From: Azohydromonas lata NBRC 102462
GTDB lineage: Bacteria > Pseudomonadota > Gammaproteobacteria > Burkholderiales > Burkholderiaceae_C
DNA: 11,190 nt
Reading direction: 5' to 3'
Assembly: GCA_945878385.1 (NCBI GenBank)
Contig: CAMCTE010000079.1
Coordinates: 1 to 11,190 of the forward strand
Shown here: positions 1-5,032 of the stretch, piece after piece
How the letters are laid out: every line of letters begins with the position of its first letter
Position numbering within the stretch: position 1 is the first letter of the stretch
Made by a program: the position numbers and the translations under genes
The notes under the pieces: model-generated
What the model was told of the DNA's origin: nothing
Databases searched by the model: none
Seen by the model: the letters and a program-made list of their open reading frames with translations, nothing else

Positions 1-57
1 GCTGGCACCGGCCACGGCCACGCGAATGGGGCTGCTGCCCAGGCCAGGCGCCGCCAT
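1..57 (-). CDS. dapB: 4-hydroxy-tetrahydrodipicolinate reductase, N-terminal fragment
   Basis: Only the first 19 codons lie in the window; the gene continues off the left edge. The peptide opens with a short MAAPGLGSSP stretch and then reads IRVAVAGAS, the first beta strand and the start of the glycine-rich NAD(P)H-binding loop of DapB (typically VAVAGASGRMG). DapB reduces the dihydrodipicolinate precursor in the diaminopimelate/lysine pathway in the cytoplasm. The ATG at 57-55 shares one base with the TGA stop of bamE (59-57), which implies translational coupling and cotranscription from the bamE side. The bamE-dapB order next to fur, which I recall from Burkholderiales, supports the call. 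The fragment is too short to rule out another Rossmann-type protein on sequence alone. Confidence 0.72.
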   Translation of the reverse strand, partial: MAAPGLGSSPIRVAVAGAS

Positions 58-629
58 CAGCGTGGCTCCAGTGGCGGGTAGTTGCGTGCAGGGCCCTGCG
101 GCTGGGCCGCACTGGTGGTTTCTGCGCGCACCGGCAGCGGCAACTTGCCGCGCTGTTCGGCGGTGAGCTCCAGGTTCGGCACCTTCGGGGCTGCCGCTCG
201 GCGGTCCACCATGCCCGCCACGAATTCATGCTCCGTAGGCAGGTCGGGCGCGCTGATGCGCTCGACCACCCCGTCCTTGAAGTGGATGGACACGGCCAAT
301 CGGGTTGGCGTGCCCGCACTGCCCACGCGGTTGCTCACGAACAGGAAATCCCAGCGCTGCGCGTGAAACACATCGGTGAGCATGGGGCTGCCCAAGACAT
401 CGCGCACCTGCTCGCGCGGCATGCCAGGCTTGACCTGGGCCATCTGCTCGCGGGTGACCACATTGCCCTGCTGGATGTCGACCCGGTAGGGGGTCAGACG
501 CTCCAAATAGCCCGGGGTGCGCACGGCGATGAGGTCGGCGCGCCAGGCGCAACCGCTTGAGGCCAGTACGCTGGCCAAGGCACACATCAAGGCACACATG
601 GCCACGGGCCTGAAATGGATGGAAGGCAT
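57..629 (-). CDS. bamE: Outer membrane protein assembly factor BamE (SmpA/OmlA lipoprotein)
   Basis: This is a lipoprotein of the BAM complex, which inserts beta-barrel proteins into the outer membrane. From the ATG at 629 the product is 190 aa. It has a hydrophobic signal peptide (about residues 8-26) ending in a lipobox-like ASSGC with the acylated Cys at 27; Ser at -3 is less usual than Leu. The BamE fold follows at about residues 45-130: YRVDIQQGN, the VKPGMPREQVRDVLGSP helix-turn and the RWDFLF strand. The last 55 or so residues are a Pro/Ala-rich extension absent from the roughly 113-aa E. coli protein. A GTG at 656 would add nine residues before the signal peptide, but a -10-like TAGAAT at 677-672 would put transcription start almost on it, so I prefer 629. 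No clear Shine-Dalgarno precedes either start. The gene is divergent from fur and overlaps dapB. Confidence 0.9.
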   Translation of the reverse strand: MPSIHFRPVAMCALMCALASVLASSGCAWRADLIAVRTPGYLERLTPYRVDIQQGNVVTREQMAQVKPGMPREQVRDVLGSPMLTDVFHAQRWDFLFVSNRVGSAGTPTRLAVSIHFKDGVVERISAPDLPTEHEFVAGMVDRRAAAPKVPNLELTAEQRGKLPLPVRAETTSAAQPQGPARNYPPLEPR

Positions 630-660
630 CGGTCTTGCGCCCGGCGGGTCGGGCACTGGC

Positions 661-666
661 TATGAT
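661..666 (+). promoter_or_regulatory. Candidate -10 element for fur
   Basis: TATGAT matches the sigma-70 -10 consensus at five of six positions and predicts a fur leader of about 50 nt. The best -35-like hexamer is TTGCGC at 635-640, but the spacing is 20 bases, which is long. It lies only a few bases from the divergent bamE -10 candidate, so the two promoters would overlap. Confidence 0.4.
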
Positions 667-671
667 GAACC

Positions 672-677
672 CATTCT
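672..677 (-). promoter_or_regulatory. Candidate -10 element for bamE-dapB
   Basis: On the minus strand this reads TAGAAT, five of six to the sigma-70 consensus. It is about 43 bases upstream of the preferred bamE ATG. No good -35 is found 16-18 bases further upstream, where the sequence is pure G/C, so the assignment is weak. Confidence 0.35.
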
Positions 678-704
678 AGTGGCCCGCCCCCGGCGCGGCC
701 GCCC

Positions 705-717
705 CCCTCGAAGAGGG
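705..717 (+). other. Small hairpin covering the fur Shine-Dalgarno
   Basis: CCCTC (705-709) pairs perfectly with GAGGG (713-717) around a GAA loop. The second arm is the AGAGGG that serves as the fur ribosome binding site, five bases before the ATG at 723. The following eight bases, GGGCGCCC (715-722), form a second, competing palindrome. The structure is visible; any effect on fur translation is inference. Confidence 0.4.
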
Positions 718-722
718 CGCCC

Positions 723-1151
723 ATGACGAATGCCGACGAACTCAAGAGCAGCGGCCTGAAGGCCACCCTGCCCCGCATCAAGATCCTGGAAATCTTCCAG
801 AAGACTTCCCTGCGCCACATGACGGCCGAGGATGTCTACCGCGCCCTGCTGGCCGAACAGGCCGACATCGGCCTGGCCACCGTGTACCGGGTGCTGATGC
901 AATTCGAACAGGCTGGCCTGCTCAGCCGCAGCAACTTCGAGAGCGGCAAGTCGGTGTTCGAACTCAACCAGGGCCAACACCACGACCACCTGGTGTGCCT
1001 GACCTGCGGCCGGGTGGAAGAGTTCTACGACCCGGCCATCGAGGCGCGCCAACGGGCCGTGGCGCGGGAGCGCGGCTTTGAACTGGCCGACCACAGCCTG
1101 GCCCTTTATGCCGAATGCGTGAAGCCGCAGTGCCCCCATCGCCGCGGGTAA
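723..1151 (+). CDS. fur: Ferric uptake regulator Fur
   Basis: Fur is a metal-responsive dimeric repressor that, with Fe2+, shuts off iron uptake genes. The 142-aa length is normal for the family. Residues 1-85 form the winged helix-turn-helix (LKATLPRIKILEIF, then the recognition region GLATVYRVLMQFEQAGLL). The dimerisation/metal domain carries the signature HHDHLVCLTCGRVEEF, with the HHDH cluster and the first CxxC pair. Near the C-terminus is a second Cys pair, CVKPQC, as in zinc-structured Fur proteins. The short C-terminal tail after that pair is typical of betaproteobacterial Fur. The ATG at 723 has an AGAGGG ribosome site five bases upstream. The gene is divergent from bamE and convergent with hprK, with 33 bases between the stops. 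Zur or PerR are less likely given the close match to Fur. Confidence 0.95.
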   Translation: MTNADELKSSGLKATLPRIKILEIFQKTSLRHMTAEDVYRALLAEQADIGLATVYRVLMQFEQAGLLSRSNFESGKSVFELNQGQHHDHLVCLTCGRVEEFYDPAIEARQRAVARERGFELADHSLALYAECVKPQCPHRRG

Positions 1152-1184
1152 CCCTCTCGGGTGCCCTGGGCCACCGGGCGCGAT

Positions 1185-2195
1185 TCAGTCGTCTTCGCCG
1201 CTTTCCATCGCCGCCTGATGGCGGCTGAGAAATTCCTGGTAGGTGTCGATGCCGCGCAACTGCAGGATGGTGTTGCGCACAGCCGCTTCCACCAGCACCG
1301 CCAGGTTGCGGCCTGCGTCCACCGCAATTACGACCTTGCGCACCGGCAGGCCCAGGATGTCTTCGTACAGGGGCTCGTGCGGCAGGCGCTCGAATTCGCG
1401 CTCCATGGTTTCGCGGCGCACCAGGTGCACGATCAACTTCAGGCGCATCTTGCGCCGCACCGCGGTTTCACCAAAGATGGCCTTGATGTCCAGCAGGCCG
1501 ATGCCACGCACCTCCATGAGGTTCATCAACAGCGTGGGGCAGCGGCCCTCGATGGCCGTTTGCGACACGCGAAACAGGTCCACCGCATCGTCGGCCACCA
1601 GGCCATGGCCGCGTGAAATGAGCTCCAGCCCCAATTCGCTCTTGCCCAGGCCCGATTCGCCGGTGAGCAGTACGCCCAGGCCCAGGATGTCCATGAACAC
1701 ACCGTGGCGTGTGGTGCGCTCGGCCAGCAGTTGGCCCAGGTAGGCTCGCAATACATCGATCACATGGCCGGCCGAGCTGTTCGTCTGAAACAGCGGTATT
1801 TCAGCCCGGTCGCACATGGCCACCAAGCGGTCCGGCGGCGTTTGCCCGTCGGCCACCACCAGCACCGGGGGCTCCAGGGTGACGATGCGTGAGATGCGGC
1901 GCTCGGCCACCTCGGCCGAGGGATGGCTGAGGTAGGCCACTTCGCGCTCGCCCACCAACTGCACCCGGTAGGGATGGATGTAGTTCAGGTAGCCGATCAG
2001 GTCGGCCGCTGAGCGCGCTTGCGCGATGGCCGACTCGGCGAAATGGCGTTCGGGGTGGGCGTGGCCGGCCACCCACTCCCAGCGCAGCGTGTCGCGGTGT
2101 TCTTCGAACAGCGCCTCGGCACTGAGCAGCGCGTGCCGTCGGCGGGTCGACTGGCGCTCCGGGAGGTTCAAGCCACCGACTTCAAAGGTTGCCAC
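1185..2195 (-). CDS. hprK: HPr kinase/phosphorylase
   Basis: HprK uses ATP or pyrophosphate to phosphorylate, and phosphate to dephosphorylate, a serine of HPr-type phosphocarriers. In betaproteobacteria it accompanies an incomplete PTS that serves regulation rather than sugar uptake. The N-terminal domain spans about residues 20-145. The C-terminal catalytic domain has the HGVFMDILG segment (His164), the Walker A GESGLGKSE (179-187), ADD (201-203), and the family signature VRGIGLLDI (229-237). The acidic tail ESGEDD ends the 336-aa protein. The start is uncertain. A GTG at 2195 lies 28 bases inside ptsN. A TTG at 2171 sits on the ptsN stop (TTGA) and gives 328 aa. Neither has a good Shine-Dalgarno, and homology to the family becomes convincing only from about residue 23. 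Coupling to ptsN translation is likely. Confidence 0.95.
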   Translation of the reverse strand: MATFEVGGLNLPERQSTRRRHALLSAEALFEEHRDTLRWEWVAGHAHPERHFAESAIAQARSAADLIGYLNYIHPYRVQLVGEREVAYLSHPSAEVAERRISRIVTLEPPVLVVADGQTPPDRLVAMCDRAEIPLFQTNSSAGHVIDVLRAYLGQLLAERTTRHGVFMDILGLGVLLTGESGLGKSELGLELISRGHGLVADDAVDLFRVSQTAIEGRCPTLLMNLMEVRGIGLLDIKAIFGETAVRRKMRLKLIVHLVRRETMEREFERLPHEPLYEDILGLPVRKVVIAVDAGRNLAVLVEAAVRNTILQLRGIDTYQEFLSRHQAAMESGEDD

Positions 2196-2638
2196 TCAGC
2201 GATCAGCCGGTGCACGGTGGCCGCCTCCGGCTCCGTCTTCAGGCGCTCGCGCAAGGTGCGGTCGCTGAGCAATTCGGCAATCTCCGACAGGATTTCCAGA
2301 TGCCGCTGCGTGGCGGCTTCCGGCACCAACAGCACGATGAGCAGGCTCACCGGTTCGTCATCAGGCGCATCGAAGGCAATGGGCTCGCGCACGCGTATGA
2401 CCGCAGCCATCGGGTTTTTCAGCCCCTTGATGCGCCCATGCGGAATGGCCACCCCGTGTCCCAGACCGGTGGAGCCCAGGCGCTCGCGGGCGAACAGGTT
2501 GTCGCTGACGGTGGCCCGCGGGATGGACTGCAGGTTCTCGAACAACAGCCCGGCGTGCTCGAAGACGCGCTTCTTGCTGGTGACGTCCACTTCCACCAGC
2601 ACATGGGCCGGAGGCAGGATGGCGGCGAGTCGGTTCAT
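2168..2638 (-). CDS. ptsN: Nitrogen PTS regulatory protein EIIA-Ntr (PtsN)
   Basis: PtsN is the terminal phospho-acceptor of the nitrogen phosphotransferase chain (PtsP-NPr-PtsN). It acts by binding target proteins, classically potassium transport and sensor proteins, not by moving sugar. The product is 156 aa, a normal PTS EIIA type-2 length. The active-site loop reads GHGVAIPHGR with the phosphorylated histidine at 67 and a second histidine at 61. The C-terminal half (EPVSLLIVLLVPE, QRHLEILSEIAELL) is typical. The ATG at 2638 begins the family-like MNRLAAILPPAHVL but has no strong Shine-Dalgarno. It is 219 bases downstream of hpf and overlaps hprK. A consensus TATAAT lies about 25 bases upstream, so it may have its own promoter. 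Confidence 0.95.
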   Translation of the reverse strand: MNRLAAILPPAHVLVEVDVTSKKRVFEHAGLLFENLQSIPRATVSDNLFARERLGSTGLGHGVAIPHGRIKGLKNPMAAVIRVREPIAFDAPDDEPVSLLIVLLVPEAATQRHLEILSEIAELLSDRTLRERLKTEPEAATVHRLIAEWQPLKSVA

Positions 2639-2661
2639 GGCGCGTCTGATGTGAGCTGCTG

Positions 2662-2667
2662 ATTATA
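2662..2667 (-). promoter_or_regulatory. Candidate -10 element for ptsN-hprK
   Basis: The minus strand reads TATAAT, a perfect -10 hexamer and rare in such GC-rich DNA, 24 bases before the ptsN ATG. It implies a leader of only about 17 nt. No good -35 stands at 16-18 bases; the nearest region is C-rich. Its position downstream of the hpf hairpins fits an internal promoter. Confidence 0.4.
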
Positions 2668-2799
2668 GAAATCACCCAAGCCCGTGGGAGGGAACGCCAC
2701 TGGGGCGTTTGCTCTAAAGCCGGAAACGAGTGTGACGCATCGACATCGTCAGCGTGCCGCAGGAAGCTGACAACCCGCCGACACGAAGGGTGAAAGTGA

Positions 2800-2825
2800 G
2801 AAGGGGTGGCATTCGCCACCCCTTC
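2800..2825 (-). terminator. Strong hairpin downstream of hpf (probable terminator or attenuator)
   Basis: An 11-bp perfect inverted repeat, GAAGGGGTGGC and its complement, encloses a 4-base loop. On the minus strand it is followed by TCACTTTCACC, which is pyrimidine-rich but not a proper U tract. It lies 33 bases after the hpf stop. It may terminate inefficiently, or protect the 3' end of an hpf mRNA processed from the operon. Confidence 0.6.
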
Positions 2826-2826
2826 A

Positions 2827-2843
2827 GACCCGCCAGGCGGGTC
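2827..2843 (-). terminator. First of two tandem hairpins after hpf
   Basis: GACCCGCC pairs with GGCGGGTC with a one-base centre, or as 7 bp with a 3-base loop. It is only one base away from the 11-bp hairpin at 2800-2825 and 15 bases after the hpf stop. Alone it lacks a U tract, so it may act with the neighbour as a compound terminator or RNA stabiliser. Confidence 0.45.
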
Positions 2844-2857
2844 AAGGCCCACGCCCG

Positions 2858-3199
2858 TCAGCCGTTGAGGGACAGACTGCGTTTGGGTGAATCGTGGTGG
2901 TGGTCCTGCACCCGGTCTTTGTGGCGCACAACCTGCCGGTCCAACTTGTCCATGAGCTGGTCGATGGCAGCGTAGAGGTCCTCGTGGCTCTGTTCGACAA
3001 AGATATCGCGGCCCTTGACATGCAGCGTGACTTCCGCCTTCTGACGCTGCTCCTTTTCCTTTTTCTTTTCCACGCTCAGGATCACATTGACATCGACCAC
3101 CTGATCAAAGTGGCGCGTGACGCGATCGAGCTTGTTGAGGACGTACTCGCGCAAGGCGGGTGTGACATCCAGGTGATGGCCGCTGATCGTCAGGTTCAT
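2858..3199 (-). CDS. hpf: Ribosome hibernation promoting factor (HPF/RaiA family)
   Basis: This small factor binds the 30S A/P-site region in stationary phase or under stress and drives or stabilises inactive ribosomes. The product is 113 aa: an S30AE domain (MNLTISGHHLDVTPALREYV, the VILSVEKKKEKEQRQKAEVTLHV strands, and a VEQSHEDLYAAIDQLMDKLDRQV helix) plus a short basic, His-rich tail with HHH at 100-102. It is the short form, without the C-terminal dimerisation domain of long HPF. The ATG at 3199 is decided by a perfect AAGGAGGT ribosome site at 3211-3204. An ORF extension upstream to 3460 has no family resemblance and is not coding. It heads the minus-strand cluster with ptsN and hprK. 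rpoN, often found just upstream, is absent here. Confidence 0.93.
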   Translation of the reverse strand: MNLTISGHHLDVTPALREYVLNKLDRVTRHFDQVVDVNVILSVEKKKEKEQRQKAEVTLHVKGRDIFVEQSHEDLYAAIDQLMDKLDRQVVRHKDRVQDHHHDSPKRSLSLNG

Positions 3200-3473
3200 C
3201 CGGACCTCCTTCCAAGAGGGTTGCAACGATGGAACAAGGGGCGTCGTTCCTGCCAATCGACCGCAGCATGTCAGCCCGATGTCAGATTCAGTGTGCTCCC
3301 GAAAAATCGGCTTGGCAAGGGCAAAAGGTCTCAACTTCAGAAACTGCGCCGGTCTGCCGATATCCCCCTCACGAAGGCGTGCAACGGGCTCGACACCCCT
3401 CCCGACCGGGCACGGCTTCGTGACTTTTGACCTCGCCCACCCCGGCGCGCGATGAAACACTCAAAACGCGATC
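3200..3473. promoter_or_regulatory. Divergent control region between hpf and the signalling cluster
   Basis: This is a 274-base gap between divergent genes with no credible coding sequence. It contains the hpf ribosome site. On the minus strand it has a sigma-54-like TGGCA...GC with the right GG-to-GC spacing (3255-3241), but the -12 half is poor. On the plus strand it has GCCGATAT (3356-3363), close to the flagellar sigma-28 -10 consensus but with a weak -35. A TTGACC at 3427-3432 could be a sigma-70 -35 for the plus-strand gene, although no good -10 follows. None of these is decisive. Confidence 0.5.
3204..3211 (-). promoter_or_regulatory. Perfect Shine-Dalgarno of hpf
   Basis: The minus strand reads AAGGAGGT, full complementarity to the 3' end of 16S rRNA, five bases before the ATG. 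It is the strongest ribosome site in the window, fits high expression of a hibernation factor, and settles the start codon. Confidence 0.85.
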
Positions 3474-4613
3474 ATGCACACCACGCTTGTTGAACTTCTG
3501 GAAAACATGAAGCCCGGTCTCCTGTGGGTGAACCGGGAGGGAAGTGTGCGCTATGCGAACGCTGACGCCACCGAGCGCACTGGGCTGGCCCAGGGTCGAC
3601 GCATCTTCGAACCCGCTTTGCAGCGGGCGGTGGCCGCAGCAGGTACCGGCCAGGGCCCGGCCACGGTCCATTTCAGCGGCATTCCCTCTGATTTCGGCGC
3701 GGTGGCCCCCACGCTGGAATGCCGCGTGCTGCCGGGCTTTGCCAAGGACGACGCCTTCGTGCTGATCGCGCCCGATCCTTCCAAAGACAAGGATGTGGCC
3801 TTTGACAACCTGATGCAGGTGCTCAAGACCGACCTGGGCGACCCCCTGCGCGAGGCCCAGTCACGGCTCAACCGAGTGCGCGAATCGCGCGACGGCGGCG
3901 AGCGCGGGGAGGTGGACGAACTCTTTGACGGCGTGGCCGAACTGGTGTCCTTGCTTGACCGCGTGTCCGACCTGGCCGCCATCTGGGGCAGCGGCGCCTT
4001 GCTGGACAACGACCGCATCGAACTGTGGGACCTGCTCATGAAGGCCTGGTCACGGGCCGAGCCGCTGGCCCTGTCGCGCGGGGTCACCGTCACCTTCAAG
4101 TCCCAAGTGCCCAACGAACAGTTGCCGGCCATGTACGGCAGCGAACACTGGCTGATGAAGGTGTTCCAGGAATGCATCGGCGCGGCCGTGCGCTCCACCC
4201 GCACTGGCGCCACGCTGACCATTGAACACAAGCAGATGGGCCCGCGCGCGCTCATCATCTTCCGCGACAGCGGCGTCTTCGCCGCCAATGTGCCGGGTGC
4301 GGAAGCCTTGCCCCGCACCGGCCAGCGCCACCGCGGGCGCACCGACATGAAAGGCAGGGACTACATCGGCCTGCGCCTGGCCCGTCAAATCGTGGCCCTG
4401 CACGGCGGCGCGCTGCGGGAGGAGAATGAGGCGGGTGTGCGCAATTTCCTCATCGACCTGCCCACCGGAGCGCCTCACCGCACCGAGCAGGGTCAACTGG
4501 ACATTGCGCAGGCCCAGCGCTATGCCAAGGACCTGGCCGCCCTCATGGCCCGGGCCCGCAAGCGCCCTGCAACCCCGGCGGCTCCCGCAGCCGCACCGAC
4601 CGCCACACCTTGA
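3474..4613 (+). CDS. Degenerate histidine-kinase-like protein (pseudokinase) with N-terminal PAS-like domain
   Basis: The 379-aa product is soluble, with no membrane segment or signal peptide. Residues 1-100 look like a small PAS domain (GLLWVNREGSVRYANADATERTG). Residues 105-200 follow the HisKA two-helix pattern, but where kinases read SHELRTPL this protein reads KTDLGDPL, so the phospho-acceptor His is Thr119. Residues 215-330 follow the HATPase fold. The N box is ECIGAAVRST, with Ala237 where the Mg-binding Asn should be. The D-box RDSGVF keeps Asp265 but loses the second Gly. Only the last part, YIGLRLARQIVALHGG (297-312), is close to a normal G2 region. A Pro/Ala-rich tail ends the protein. 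It is probably catalytically dead and acts by binding. It is followed by a receiver gene nine bases later. Start ATG 3474 is chosen for length; ATG 3507 is possible; neither has a clear ribosome site. Confidence 0.75.
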   Translation: MHTTLVELLENMKPGLLWVNREGSVRYANADATERTGLAQGRRIFEPALQRAVAAAGTGQGPATVHFSGIPSDFGAVAPTLECRVLPGFAKDDAFVLIAPDPSKDKDVAFDNLMQVLKTDLGDPLREAQSRLNRVRESRDGGERGEVDELFDGVAELVSLLDRVSDLAAIWGSGALLDNDRIELWDLLMKAWSRAEPLALSRGVTVTFKSQVPNEQLPAMYGSEHWLMKVFQECIGAAVRSTRTGATLTIEHKQMGPRALIIFRDSGVFAANVPGAEALPRTGQRHRGRTDMKGRDYIGLRLARQIVALHGGALREENEAGVRNFLIDLPTGAPHRTEQGQLDIAQAQRYAKDLAALMARARKRPATPAAPAAAPTATP

Positions 4614-4622
4614 CGGACCATC

Positions 4623-4994
4623 ATGAAAAGCATTCTCATCGTTGAAGACCAGCCCGACATCCGCAAGCTCATCCGGATGACTCTGGAGTTCGAACCCTAC
4701 GACGTGCATGAGGCCAGCGATGGTGTCAGCGGCCTGCGCGTGGCCGGCGAAGTCAAGCCCGACCTGATGCTGCTGGATGTGATGATGCCCGGCGAACTCG
4801 ACGGCCTGCAGGTCTGCAAGAAGATCAAGACCGACCCCGAACTGCGCAGCATCCGCGTGATCCTGTTGACGGCCCGCGGACAGGCCCGAGACCTGGACGC
4901 CGGCAGGGAAGCCGGGGCCGACGAATACCTGGTCAAGCCCTTCAGCCCGCTGCAGTTGATTGAAACCATCGAGAAGCTGTTGGCCGAAGCCTGA
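4623..4994 (+). CDS. Single-domain response regulator (CheY/DivK type)
   Basis: The 123-aa product is a receiver domain with no output domain. All key residues are present: acidic pair Glu8/Asp9, phospho-acceptor Asp52 in LMLLDVMMPG, Thr83 in ILLTARG, and Lys105 in YLVKPFSP. There is an extra residue pair after MMPG (MMPGELDGL), also common in stand-alone receivers. With no DNA-binding or enzymatic domain it must act by protein contact, as a phosphorelay shuttle or an allosteric switch. It lies nine bases after the pseudokinase gene and 38 bases before the PAS kinase gene, so it is probably cotranscribed with both. The likely phosphodonor is the intact downstream kinase, and the upstream pseudokinase is a candidate binding partner; both are inference. 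It could equally be a CheY-like motility protein, but no chemotaxis gene is nearby. Confidence 0.9.
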   Translation: MKSILIVEDQPDIRKLIRMTLEFEPYDVHEASDGVSGLRVAGEVKPDLMLLDVMMPGELDGLQVCKKIKTDPELRSIRVILLTARGQARDLDAGREAGADEYLVKPFSPLQLIETIEKLLAEA

Positions 4995-5032
4995 AGCAGC
5001 CATCGCCCGAACCGCCGACGCCAAGGGTCCCC

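Noticed and set aside
630..656. GTG start adding nine residues to BamE
   Set aside because: It places MPDPPGARP before an already complete signal peptide, and the likely transcription start is almost on top of it.
1152..1184. Bidirectional terminator between fur and hprK
   Set aside because: The only pairing (GGTG with CACC, then a C-C mismatch) leaves a two-base loop and no T tract.
3200..3460. N-terminal extension of the hpf frame upstream of 3199
   Set aside because: The extra residues have no HPF resemblance, and the ATG at 3199 has a perfect AAGGAGGT.
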